Below are positions 53,488-61,839 of a stretch of DNA of 64,000 nt, piece by piece. The DNA lies in contig NZ_RJZE01000008.1 of assembly GCF_003986935.1 (NCBI RefSeq), positions 124,001 through 188,000 on the forward strand, written 5' to 3'. A program made the position numbers and the translations under genes. How positions within the stretch are numbered: the first letter of the stretch is position 1; every line of letters begins with the position of its first letter. Source of the DNA: Paraburkholderia kururiensis JCM 10599 = LMG 19447 (GTDB lineage: Bacteria; Pseudomonadota; Gammaproteobacteria; Burkholderiales; Burkholderiaceae). The notes beneath the pieces were generated by a model that was given only the letters and a program-made list of their open reading frames with translations, was not told the DNA's origin and ran no database searches.

Positions 53488-54531
53488 ATGTCTGATCAGA
53501 TCGACGCGCGGCGTCGCCGCGTATTGGGTACCACCATCGCCGGCCTTGCCGTGCTGGGTTCGGGACTGAGCGAAATGGCGCGCGCCCAATCGGCCCCGGC
53601 CGCGGCGGGTTTGACGCCCGCCGGAGGGGGCGCGCTATTCGGCACGCTGCGCCAGGTGGATGCCAACCGGCTCAGCATCGGATACGTGGAGGCAGGGCCG
53701 GCGAACGGTCCGGTCGTCATCCTGCTGCATGGATGGCCCTACGATGTTTTCAGCTTTGCCGAAGTGACACCCATACTCGTGTCGGCGGGTTATCGCGTGC
53801 TCGTGCCGTACCTTCGCGGCTACGGGCCGACGCGATTCCTGTCGGCAGATACGCCGCGCAACGGTCAGCAAGCCGTCGTCGCGGTCGACGTCATCGCGTT
53901 CATGGACGCCTTGAAAATCAGGCAAGCGGTGATTGGCGGGTTCGACTGGGGCGGCCGTACCGCCGACATCGTTGCGGCGCTTTGGCCCGAGCGGTGCAAG
54001 GCGCTGGTTTCCGTGAGCGGCTATCTGATCGGCAGCCAGGAGGCAAACAGGAAGCCGCTGCCGCCGCAGGCCGAACTGGCCTGGTGGTATCAGTTCTATT
54101 TCGCGACCGACCGCGGCGAAGCAGGCTATGCAGCCAACCGCTTCGAATTCAACAAGCTGATCTGGCGCCTTGCCTCGCCGCAATGGCATTTCGACGACGC
54201 AACGTACGCGCGCTCGGCCGAGTCGTTCAACAACCCCGACCACGTCGCCATCGTCATCCACAACTATCGCTGGCGTCTGGGTCTCGCGCAGGGCGAATCG
54301 CAATACGACGAACTCGAGAAAAAGCTCGCTACGTCGCCCGATATATCGGTGCCCACCATCACGATGGAAGGTGACGCCAATGGCGCACCGCATCCGCAGC
54401 CTTCGGCGTACGCGAAGAAGTTCACGGGCAAGTACCAGCATCGAAACATCAGCGGCGGCATTGGGCACAACTTGCCGCAGGAAGCGCCCCAGGCATTCGC
54501 CGACGCGATTCTCCAGGTCCAGCATCTGTAA
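53488..54531 (+). CDS. Exported alpha/beta hydrolase with Asp nucleophile
   Basis: A 347-residue hydrolase with an N-terminal Arg-rich, Tat-like signal (R-R-R-R-V-L-G-T-T-I-A-G-L-A-V-L-G) ending M-A-R-A-Q. The oxyanion loop is H-G-W-P-Y-D, and the nucleophile is D153 in G-G-F-D-W-G-G, as in epoxide hydrolases and haloacid/haloalkane dehalogenases rather than serine esterases. The His near the end is in G-G-I-G-H-N-L-P-Q. Periplasmic location is inferred. It is followed at once by a cytochrome P460 gene. Confidence 0.82.
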   Translation: MSDQIDARRRRVLGTTIAGLAVLGSGLSEMARAQSAPAAAGLTPAGGGALFGTLRQVDANRLSIGYVEAGPANGPVVILLHGWPYDVFSFAEVTPILVSAGYRVLVPYLRGYGPTRFLSADTPRNGQQAVVAVDVIAFMDALKIRQAVIGGFDWGGRTADIVAALWPERCKALVSVSGYLIGSQEANRKPLPPQAELAWWYQFYFATDRGEAGYAANRFEFNKLIWRLASPQWHFDDATYARSAESFNNPDHVAIVIHNYRWRLGLAQGESQYDELEKKLATSPDISVPTITMEGDANGAPHPQPSAYAKKFTGKYQHRNISGGIGHNLPQEAPQAFADAILQVQHL

Positions 54532-54545
54532 TGCGGGAGCGCAGG

Positions 54546-55070
54546 ATGAAATCGAAATGGCGCAGCATCGGCGCGTTGCTGGCGGGCGGCCTGCTCGGGC
54601 TCACGGCATTGACGAGTGATGGCGCGACTGCTGACGACGCGCAAACGACAGCGGCCGCGTCGCCCATTTACGGCGTGACGATTCCAAAGGGCTATCGCGA
54701 ATGGCAGATGATCGCGCCCGCCGCGGAAGCGGCACCGCTCGATGAGTTGCGCGTGGTGCTCGGCAACGACACAGCGATCAAGGCCATCAGGAATGCCACC
54801 TTGCCGTTTCCGGACGGGACGATTCTGGTCAAGCTCGCTTACCGGAAAAAGCAGTCCGATGCGTTCGCGCCCGCCACGGTGCCGGGCCAGCCCACGACGG
54901 TGCAGGTCATGGTGAAAGACGCGAAGCGCTACGCGTCCACCGGCGGATGGGGGTTCGGGCGTTTCATCAACGGCGTGCCGGTCGATCAAGCCCAGCATGA
55001 GACGTGCTTCGCGTGTCATGCCGCACGCGTGAAGAACCGCGATTACGTGTTCACGCGTTTTGCGCCGTGA
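54546..55070 (+). CDS. Cytochrome P460-family protein
   Basis: A 174-residue periplasmic c-type cytochrome with signal peptide (ending G-A-T-A-D) and a single haem site C-F-A-C-H close to the C-terminus, as in P460. Y-R-E-W-Q-M-I-A-P and W-G-F-G-R-F are further family segments. P460 enzymes oxidise hydroxylamine; related proteins detoxify NO or have unknown roles. I start at M-K-S-K-W, which follows GGAG; an ATG 15 bases earlier overlaps the upstream stop (TAATG). Confidence 0.8.
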   Translation: MKSKWRSIGALLAGGLLGLTALTSDGATADDAQTTAAASPIYGVTIPKGYREWQMIAPAAEAAPLDELRVVLGNDTAIKAIRNATLPFPDGTILVKLAYRKKQSDAFAPATVPGQPTTVQVMVKDAKRYASTGGWGFGRFINGVPVDQAQHETCFACHAARVKNRDYVFTRFAP

Positions 55071-55144
55071 TGGCCGGACAGGGCACGACCTGGCGAGATA
55101 ACCGTTGTAGCGCGCCCACCCGTTTTTCCAACCTGAAACGAGAG

Positions 55145-55933
55145 ATGAAAATGATGTCCAAACTTTTTGGCGGCTTTCTAAAGTCCATGCTGATCATTGG
55201 CGCCGTTGCCACGGGAACGATGGCGCACGCCGAAGGCACGAAGGACTTGAGCAACACCACGGTGGTGCTGACGCACGGCGCGTTTGCCGACGGTTCGAGC
55301 TGGAGCCGCGTGATTCCTGTCCTCGAGGCAAAGGGGCTGCACGTGGTGGCCGTGCAGAATCCATTGAGTTCTTTGAACGACGACGTCGCGGCAACGAAAC
55401 GTGTCGTGGATGAGCAGCCGGGCCGGGTCGTTCTCGTGGGGCATTCGTGGGCCGGCGTGGTCATCAGCGAGGCCGGCAACGACGACAAGGTCAAGGCGCT
55501 CGTCTACGTTTCGGCCTTTGCGCCGGACGCCAATCAATCGATTGCCGATATCACGAAGGACTTGCCCGCGCCGCCCTGGTCGAAAGAGCTGCACAAGGAT
55601 TCCGCAGGCTATCTGACGCTCTCGGACAAGGCGATCCGCCAGTTCTTCGCGCCGGACCTGCCGCTTGCCGGGCAGCGCATCGTGGCCGCCACGCAGGGGC
55701 CCTGGTACGCGGGCTGCCTCGACGAGAAGGTCACGCATCCGGCCTGGCGCGACCGGCCGTCCTACTTCGTGGTGAGCACCGAAGACCAGATGATTGCTCC
55801 CGCACTGCAGGAGCGCATGGCGAAGGCCATTGGCGCTACCGTCACGCGTGTGCATGGCAGCCATGTTTCGCTCGTGAGCCATCCGCAAGCCGTTGCAAAC
55901 GCGATTATCGAAGCAGCCGAACGTGCGCAATAG
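55145..55933 (+). CDS. Exported alpha/beta hydrolase (esterase-like)
   Basis: A 262-residue hydrolase with a signal peptide (ending M-A-H-A-E). H-G-A-F-A-D-G-S-S-W forms the oxyanion site, Ser is in G-H-S-W-A-G-V-V, and the C-terminal His is in V-H-G-S-H-V-S-L. It is close to the group often annotated as haloperoxidase- or pyrethroid-hydrolase-like. It lies 74 bp after the P460 gene, together with the Asp-type hydrolase forming an exported three-gene unit. Confidence 0.83.
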   Translation: MKMMSKLFGGFLKSMLIIGAVATGTMAHAEGTKDLSNTTVVLTHGAFADGSSWSRVIPVLEAKGLHVVAVQNPLSSLNDDVAATKRVVDEQPGRVVLVGHSWAGVVISEAGNDDKVKALVYVSAFAPDANQSIADITKDLPAPPWSKELHKDSAGYLTLSDKAIRQFFAPDLPLAGQRIVAATQGPWYAGCLDEKVTHPAWRDRPSYFVVSTEDQMIAPALQERMAKAIGATVTRVHGSHVSLVSHPQAVANAIIEAAERAQ

Positions 55934-55974
55934 CAGGTGAAGTCACACGCGCGACAGGAGCTTACGGCCTTGAT

Positions 55975-56017
55975 GCGCGTGGCGAGTTGCGAGCCCCACG
56001 CGCAACTCGCCACGCGC
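55975..56017. terminator. Perfect 17-bp hairpin between convergent genes
   Basis: The arms 55975-55991 and 56001-56017 are exact reverse complements (starting GCGCGTGG) around a 9-nt loop. It lies between the esterase and the minus-strand binding-protein gene. No T-run is present on either side, but the strength and place suggest a bidirectional transcription stop. Confidence 0.7.
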
Positions 56018-56057
56018 GCTTTGACGGCAGTGGGGCTGACCGGCCCGCCGTCGCTGT

Positions 56058-57104
56058 TTACTGCTCGATTTGCCGGTTCCAGCGCGAATCCCACTGCGCG
56101 CGGTGCGCGTTGATCACGTCCCAGTCCACCACCGTCACCTTCTTCACGAGCTGGTCCAGGTCGCCGAGGCTCCTTTGCATGTCGGGCGGCATGGTGGCGT
56201 TGCGGTTGGTGGGGATCTGCTTGCCGGCCAGCGCGGCTTTGCTTTGCGCGGGCGCGGAAAGCAGGAACTGCGCGAGCTTCTGGGCAAGCTGCGGGTCAGG
56301 GTTGTTCTTCACGACGCACAGATCCACGAGCAGCAGCACCGCGCCTTCCTTCGGGTTCACGTAGGCCACGGGCAAGCCCTTGTCCTTCAGGTCGCCCACG
56401 GCGGTAGGCGTGAGCGGAAAGAGTCCTGCTTCGCCGGTCTGAATCATCTCCGAGAGCTTCGCCGAGTTCGGAATGTATTCGACAACGTTCGGCCCTACCG
56501 TGCTCGACCACTTCGTGAAGGCCGGCTCCACGTTGCTTTCGCTGCCGCCCATCAGGCGATTGATGGCGAGAAAGCCATGCAGCCCGAACGTGCTGCTCGA
56601 AGCCGACTGGAACACCACTTTGCCCTTGTATTTCGGGTTCGCGAAGTCGAGCCACGAAGTGGGCGGCGCCCAGCCCTTGTCGGCGAACACTTTGGTGTTG
56701 TAGCCAATGCCGGTCATGCCGAGCTGCACGCCCGCGCCCATGTCGCCCTTCATGCGCGCGAAGGGATAAAGCTCCTTGAGCACGGGCGAATCGTCCAGCT
56801 TCTCGCACACGCCCATGCTGACCGCGCGCGCCATCACGCCGTCGTCGAGGAAGGCCACGTGAATCTGCGGGCTGTTGCGGTTGGCGAGCAGCTTGGCGAG
56901 CACATCCGACGACGTGCCCGGCACGACCACCACCTTGACGTTGTTGGCCTTCTCGAAGTCGGGCAGCACCTGGCTCGTATAGGCCTTCTCCATCGGACCG
57001 CCGTTCATGCCGATGTAGATCGTTTTCGTCTGCGCCGAGGCGACGGTGGAACAGCCGAGCGCAACGAGGGCGGCCAGCGAGGCGAGCGTGCGTGTGAATT
57101 TCAT
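56058..57104 (-). CDS. Periplasmic binding protein of a spermidine/putrescine-type ABC importer
   Basis: A 348-residue PotD/iron-type (family 1) solute-binding protein with a 24-residue signal peptide ending V-A-S-A-Q. Conserved segments: Y-I-G-M-N-G-G-P-M-E-K-A-Y, G-I-G-Y-N-T-K-V-F and W-L-D-F-A-N-P-K-Y-K-G-K-V-V. AAGGAG precedes the ATG. It is the last gene of a minus-strand operon whose permease and ATPase genes come first, separated from them by three oxidase genes. Confidence 0.82.
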   Translation of the reverse strand: MKFTRTLASLAALVALGCSTVASAQTKTIYIGMNGGPMEKAYTSQVLPDFEKANNVKVVVVPGTSSDVLAKLLANRNSPQIHVAFLDDGVMARAVSMGVCEKLDDSPVLKELYPFARMKGDMGAGVQLGMTGIGYNTKVFADKGWAPPTSWLDFANPKYKGKVVFQSASSSTFGLHGFLAINRLMGGSESNVEPAFTKWSSTVGPNVVEYIPNSAKLSEMIQTGEAGLFPLTPTAVGDLKDKGLPVAYVNPKEGAVLLLVDLCVVKNNPDPQLAQKLAQFLLSAPAQSKAALAGKQIPTNRNATMPPDMQRSLGDLDQLVKKVTVVDWDVINAHRAQWDSRWNRQIEQ

Positions 57105-57116
57105 CGTGTGAACTCC

Positions 57117-58253
57117 TTATTTGACGGGGAGAGCGGCATGAACAGAAGACTGCGTGAAGCGGCCGATGGCGAATGCTTCGATGGGCGTGCTCGTCGCGCC
57201 TTCGGTGACGAGTTCGGCCAGCACCTCGCCCACGCCCGGCGCGAGCAGGAAGCCGCCGCCCGAAAAGCCGAAGGCGTGCAACAGGCGCGGCGTGGTGTGG
57301 CTGGGTCCGATGATGGGGTTGCTGTCCGGCGTTTCGCCTTCCACGCCGCTCCACGTGCGGATGAGGAGCGCATTGCGCAGCCCCGGCAGCAGCGCGCACG
57401 CGTCGCGCATGACGGCGCGCGTGGTGTCGGTGGAGGGCTGGGCGTATTCGCCGTCGCCGTGTCCGCGCCCGCCGCCGATCACGCAGTTGCCGCGCTCCAC
57501 CTGGCGCGCGTAGACGCCGCCGCCGTAGACGCCGAGGTTGTGCCGGATGAAACGCGGCAGCGGCTCGGTCACCCACATGTTCGGATAGATGGGCTTCATG
57601 GGCACGGTCTCGCCGAAACTGCCCGCCACCGTATTGGCCCAGGCGCCCGCGCAGTTGATGAGCCAGTCGGCGCTGACGCGTGCGTCGCCCGCTCGCATCT
57701 GGAAGCGGCGTCCGTCGAAGCCGAGGTCGGTTAGCGCCGTGTGCTCCTGCACGTGCGCTCCCGCGCGGCGCGCCGCCGCCGCGAAGCCCGGTGAAACGAG
57801 CCGCGGATTCGCGTGGCCGTCGCTTGCGCAGAGCGAGCCGCCAATGGCGGCGCGGCCGAGCCATGGGTAACGGCGGCGAAACGCGTCGCCATGCATGACC
57901 TGCGACTCCACGCCGTATTCGCGCGCCATCGCGGCCCACGCGTGAAGCGCGTCGAGGTCGCTGTCGCGCCGCGCGAGACGCAGGTGCCCCGACACGACGA
58001 ATTCCCCGTCTATGCCGATCAGCTCCGGCAAGCGGTTCCACACGCGCCGCGCGCGCACCGCGAGCGGCAACTGCTCGGCGGTGCGGCCCTGGGTGCGCAC
58101 GCCGCCGTAGTTCACGCCGCTTGCCTGCGCGCCGCAAAAGCGGCGCTCGAAGAGCCCGACGCTCACGCCCTTGCGTGCCAGCGCGAGCGCAGCCGATGTG
58201 CCCACGAGCCCGCCGCCCGCAATCACGACCTGGAAGTGGCGCGTGTCACTCAT
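57117..58253 (-). CDS. FAD-dependent oxidoreductase (DAO family), catalytic subunit of an amine/opine oxidase
   Basis: A 378-residue D-amino-acid-oxidase-fold flavoprotein. The FAD motif is V-V-I-A-G-G-G-L-V-G-T-S at residues 8-19, and the C-terminal G-F-S-G-G-G-F-L-L-A-P-G-V-G-E holds the second FAD contact. It oxidises the C-N bond of an amine or amino acid. Its start overlaps the upstream subunit gene by 8 bp. It corresponds to the beta subunit of opine oxidase and HcnC of cyanide synthase; the substrate is not evident. Confidence 0.85.
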   Translation of the reverse strand: MSDTRHFQVVIAGGGLVGTSAALALARKGVSVGLFERRFCGAQASGVNYGGVRTQGRTAEQLPLAVRARRVWNRLPELIGIDGEFVVSGHLRLARRDSDLDALHAWAAMAREYGVESQVMHGDAFRRRYPWLGRAAIGGSLCASDGHANPRLVSPGFAAAARRAGAHVQEHTALTDLGFDGRRFQMRAGDARVSADWLINCAGAWANTVAGSFGETVPMKPIYPNMWVTEPLPRFIRHNLGVYGGGVYARQVERGNCVIGGGRGHGDGEYAQPSTDTTRAVMRDACALLPGLRNALLIRTWSGVEGETPDSNPIIGPSHTTPRLLHAFGFSGGGFLLAPGVGEVLAELVTEGATSTPIEAFAIGRFTQSSVHAALPVK

Positions 58254-59676
58254 CGTGTGCTTCCTCTGCCACGACCTGGACGCCGTCTTCGAACAGCATC
58301 GGCGAAATCGGAATGGGTTTGATGGGCGCCTGGCTGCGCAGGCGGCCCACTTCATGCAATGGTTTGCCCGTTTCCGCGGCGAGGAGCGCCATGGCCGATT
58401 CGCCGCACATGCGCCCCTGGCAGCGCCCCATGCCGATGCGCGTGAGCGCCTTCAGGCGATTCACTTCGGTGGTCGCGCCGCTGCGAATGCAGCTACGCAA
58501 CGTGCCGGCCGTCACTTCCTCGCAGCGGCAGATGGTCAGGTCGTCGGGCCAGTTCGCGGCGCAGTGGCTGGGCGGCGCGAACGCGTGTTCGATGCCGGCG
58601 CGAAAGCGCGAGATACGCGCGAGGCGCTTTTCCAGCGCCGCAGCAGTGGACCATGGCGCGCCCTGCGGCGCGGCCATGCCGAGGTCTTCGAGCACGGCGA
58701 GCGCGGCGCGGCGGCCGCCGAGTTCGGCGGCATCGGCGCCTGCAATGCCCGCACCGTCGCCGGCCAGGTAGACGCCTTTGACGGAACTGCGTCCGGCGAC
58801 GTCGCGCTCGGGCAGCCAGCAGCGGTTGAGCGAGTCGAACACGAAGCGGCAGCCCGCGAGATCGGCAAGCTGCGTTTCGGGACGCAAGCCGTAGCCGAGG
58901 CCCACGGCGTCGCACGCGATTGCATGCGCTGTGCCGTCCGCGGTGCGCCAACGGAGGGATTGCGCGGCGTGCTCGCCGTCGATCGCATCGAGCGATACGC
59001 CGTGTTCGACGCGTATTCCGTGTGCCTTGAGCCAGCCCAGGTAATACAGGCCTTTCGCAAACGTGCCGGGTTGGCAGAGCAGCTTCGGCGCGGCGGCAAC
59101 CTCACGTGCGAACGGGCTCGTATCGAGCACCGCAGCCACCTGCGCACCCGCTTTCGCGTACTGGTAAGCGACGAGATAGAGCAGCGGCCCGGTGCCAGCG
59201 AACACGGTGCGCCGCCCGATCGCGCAGCCCTGCGATTTCAGCGCCACCTGCGCGCCGCCGAGCGTGTAGACACCGGGCAGGGTCCAGCCCGGCACGGGCA
59301 CGATGCGATCGGTCGCGCCGCTCGCGATGATCAGATGCGACCACGGCACGCTCGCTTCCCGGCCCTCGCGCAAGGTGTCGAGCCGCCCAGGCTCGCATGA
59401 CCAGGCGAGCGTGTCGGGCCGATAGTCGATCTTCTGCAGCAGGTCGGCCATGGCGCGATGGAGCGCGTCGGCCTTCTTTGCTTCGAAGCCGTAGAGCGCG
59501 GATTTCGGGCGCGAGAAGCCTGCGTTCGCCGCGGGCTGGCGATAGATCTGCCCGCCCCAGCGGGCGTTTTCGTCGATCACGACGGGACGCAGCCCCGCGG
59601 CCGCGAGCGTTTGCGCGGCGCGCACGCCCGCGGGCCCCGCGCCGACAATCACGATGCGCGCCGAGGCCGTGCTCAT
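58246..59676 (-). CDS. FAD/NAD(P)-dependent oxidoreductase subunit with Cys-rich C-terminal domain
   Basis: A 476-residue protein. Two nucleotide-binding motifs are V-I-V-G-A-G-P-A-G-V-R-A (residues 9-20) and V-F-A-G-T-G-P-L-L-Y-L (about 158). The C-terminal 110 residues carry a BFD-like domain with C-R-C-E-E-V and G-R-C-Q-G-R-M-C-G, four cysteines for a [2Fe-2S] cluster. This matches HcnB and the alpha subunit of opine oxidases, which pass electrons to the chain. Its stop overlaps the next subunit's start, indicating a complex. Confidence 0.83.
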   Translation of the reverse strand: MSTASARIVIVGAGPAGVRAAQTLAAAGLRPVVIDENARWGGQIYRQPAANAGFSRPKSALYGFEAKKADALHRAMADLLQKIDYRPDTLAWSCEPGRLDTLREGREASVPWSHLIIASGATDRIVPVPGWTLPGVYTLGGAQVALKSQGCAIGRRTVFAGTGPLLYLVAYQYAKAGAQVAAVLDTSPFAREVAAAPKLLCQPGTFAKGLYYLGWLKAHGIRVEHGVSLDAIDGEHAAQSLRWRTADGTAHAIACDAVGLGYGLRPETQLADLAGCRFVFDSLNRCWLPERDVAGRSSVKGVYLAGDGAGIAGADAAELGGRRAALAVLEDLGMAAPQGAPWSTAAALEKRLARISRFRAGIEHAFAPPSHCAANWPDDLTICRCEEVTAGTLRSCIRSGATTEVNRLKALTRIGMGRCQGRMCGESAMALLAAETGKPLHEVGRLRSQAPIKPIPISPMLFEDGVQVVAEEAHDE

Positions 59677-60062
59677 TGCGCCTCCGCTTTGTTTGATGCG
59701 TCGGTAGTTGCGTCGTTTGCCGCTTCGTTGTCCACGTCGCTGTGCGCGTCGTTGTGCACGTCGTTGCGCGTCAGCACACGCATGCCTTCACGCAGCGGTG
59801 TCGAGCACGCGCGCAGCCGCGTGCCGTCTTCGCTGCGCACCCAGCAGTCCTGGCAGGCGCCGATCAGGCAGAAACCCGCACGCGGCGCGTCGCTGAATTC
59901 GCTGCGGCGCACGTGCCGCTGCTGCGTGAGGATCGCGGTGAGCAGCGTGTCGCCCGCAAGCGCCTGCACTGGCACGCCGTCGAGAAAAAAAGTGACGCTC
60001 GCGCGCGCCGTTTCGGCGACGCGAACGAACTGCGGTAAGTGAAGCGGCGTGACGATGCTCAT
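59673..60062 (-). CDS. Small [2Fe-2S] ferredoxin-like subunit
   Basis: A 129-residue protein. The ferredoxin motif is C65-L-I-G-A-C70-Q-D-C73 with C86 closing, as in HcnA and the gamma subunits of hydroxyproline or opine oxidases. The last 30 residues form a low-complexity Asn/Asp/Ala/His tail that is not part of the fold and probably disordered. The gene overlaps the alpha-subunit gene by 4 bp and lies 50 bp downstream of the permease, in the order small/alpha/beta. Confidence 0.83.
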   Translation of the reverse strand: MSIVTPLHLPQFVRVAETARASVTFFLDGVPVQALAGDTLLTAILTQQRHVRRSEFSDAPRAGFCLIGACQDCWVRSEDGTRLRACSTPLREGMRVLTRNDVHNDAHSDVDNEAANDATTDASNKAEAQ

Positions 60063-60112
60063 GAGAAGTCGGCGTGTAGCAGCGCGTAGGCGAAGGAGAA
60101 ACCGGGCGGCGT

Positions 60113-60907
60113 TCAGTGCTGCCCGATCAGGATGCGGTTGAGCCCGTAGACGCGGTCGAGCAGCAGCATCGCGCCCGCCGTGATGCCGATCACGAGCGCG
60201 GAAACGGAGGCCATCATCGGGTCGATGGATTCCGTCGCGTACATGTACATGCGCACGGGCAGCGTGACGGTTTGCGGCGACGTCACGAAGATCGACATCG
60301 TTAGTTCGTCGAAGCTGTTGATGAACGCGAGCAGCCAGCCGCCGGTGATGCCGGGCACGATCATGGGCAACGTGATGCGGCGAAACGTGGTCCAGGCGTT
60401 CGCGCCGAGCGAGGAGGCCGCATGTTCGATGCTGCGGTCGAGGCCGCTCACCGACGCCAGCACGAGCCGCATCACGAACGGTGTGATGACGATCATGTGC
60501 GCGAGAATCAGCCACGCGAACGAACCCGTTGCGCCAATCAACGCGAAGAAGCGCAGCAGGGCGATACCGAGCACGAGCCCAGGAATCACGAGCGGCGAAA
60601 GCAGCAGCGCGTTCAGGAAGCTGCGCCCCGGAAAACGCGCACGGCCGATGGCGAGCCCCGCAGGCAGCGCGATGACGAGCGAAAGCGTGGCCGACGCGAA
60701 GGCGAGCTTGATGCTGTTGAAGAACGCGGTAATGAAGTCGGGGTAGTCGAGAATGGCGCGGAACCAGCGCAGCGAGAGCCCATGCGTGGGCAGCGTCAGC
60801 GTTTCGTCGGGCGTGAAGGCCACCAGCACCACGATGACGAGCGGCGCCAGCACGAACAGAATGACGAGGCTGTGGAACGTAAGGGCGAGCGGTCCGTTTT
60901 TGCGCAT
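60113..60907 (-). CDS. ABC importer permease, PotC type
   Basis: A 264-residue permease of the spermidine/putrescine type. The EAA loop is E-H-A-A-S-S-L-G-A-N-A-W-T-T-F-R-R-I-T-L-P (about residue 175), and P-L-V-I-P-G-L-V-L-G-I-A precedes it. Six hydrophobic segments. The ATG starts M-R-K-N-G. It partners with the PotB-type permease 26 bp upstream. Confidence 0.87.
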   Translation of the reverse strand: MRKNGPLALTFHSLVILFVLAPLVIVVLVAFTPDETLTLPTHGLSLRWFRAILDYPDFITAFFNSIKLAFASATLSLVIALPAGLAIGRARFPGRSFLNALLLSPLVIPGLVLGIALLRFFALIGATGSFAWLILAHMIVITPFVMRLVLASVSGLDRSIEHAASSLGANAWTTFRRITLPMIVPGITGGWLLAFINSFDELTMSIFVTSPQTVTLPVRMYMYATESIDPMMASVSALVIGITAGAMLLLDRVYGLNRILIGQH

Positions 60908-60933
60908 GATGTGTGTCCTGGCAACGCGCGGCC

Positions 60934-61839
60934 TCAGCCCATGCTGCGGGCGTAGCGGCGTTCGAGCACGCGGTAGTAGGTGAGCATGACCACGAGATTG
61001 GCGACCAGCAGCAGCACCGCGATCGTCGCGCCGAGCGGCCAGTTCATCGAACTCAGAAACTGGTCGTAGACGGCGGTGGCCGCCACCTTGAGTCGACGGC
61101 CGCCCAGCAGGCCCGGAATCGCGAACGCGCTGGCGGAGAGCCCGAACACCATGAGGCTGCCCGAGAGAATGCCCGGCATCAGTTGCGGCAACACGATGCG
61201 GCGCAGCGTCGTGGCGGGGGAGGCCATCAGCGAGAGCGCGGCGTTTTCCGTTTGCGGGTCGAGCCGCTGCAGCGCGGTCCAAACCGGAATCACCATGAAC
61301 GGCAGCATGACGTGCACGAGCGCGATGACGATGGCGAAGGTCGTGTATTCGAGCTTGAACGGCCCCGCGCCGAAGAGCCCGAAGAACTGGTTCACGATGC
61401 CGTTCGTGTTGAGCAGCATGCTCCAGCCGAACGCGCGCACCACCACGGAAACGAGCAGCGGCGCGAGGATCACGAGCAGGAAGACCGAGCGCCACGGGTC
61501 GCGCATGCGCGAGAGGATGTAGGCCTCGGGCGTGCCGATCACGACGCACAGCAGCGTGGTGAGCGCCGCGATGCCGAAGGTGCGCAGAAAGATCGTGTGG
61601 AAGTACGACGAGCCGAGCACTTCCCCGTAGTTGTGCAGATAGAACGCGGCAATCGGGCCGACGGACGGATCGAAGCGGTAGAACGTGAGCGCGAACGTCA
61701 TGGCGAGCGGCACGAGCACGAGCGCGGCGAACAGCAGCAGCGCGGGCGCGCTCATGAGCCAGAGCGGCAGGAACGCGTGCCAGCCGGCGCGCACGGTGGC
61801 GCGCGGTGCGCCTTGTGAAGCCGGGAGCGTGCTAGACAC
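60934..61839 (-). CDS. ABC importer permease, PotB type
   Basis: A 301-residue permease with six hydrophobic segments. The cytoplasmic loop reads E-N-A-A-L-S-L-M-A-S-P-A-T-T-L-R-R-I-V-L-P-Q. Its start overlaps the ATPase gene by 8 bp. It forms a heterodimer with the PotC-type permease. Confidence 0.87.
   Translation of the reverse strand: MSSTLPASQGAPRATVRAGWHAFLPLWLMSAPALLLFAALVLVPLAMTFALTFYRFDPSVGPIAAFYLHNYGEVLGSSYFHTIFLRTFGIAALTTLLCVVIGTPEAYILSRMRDPWRSVFLLVILAPLLVSVVVRAFGWSMLLNTNGIVNQFFGLFGAGPFKLEYTTFAIVIALVHVMLPFMVIPVWTALQRLDPQTENAALSLMASPATTLRRIVLPQLMPGILSGSLMVFGLSASAFAIPGLLGGRRLKVAATAVYDQFLSSMNWPLGATIAVLLLVANLVVMLTYYRVLERRYARSMG

Noticed and set aside
57117..60062. Naming the three oxidase subunits hcnA, hcnB and hcnC (hydrogen cyanide synthase)
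   Set aside because: Order and domains agree, but opine and hydroxyproline oxidases look the same at this level, and the fused importer operon speaks for an imported substrate.
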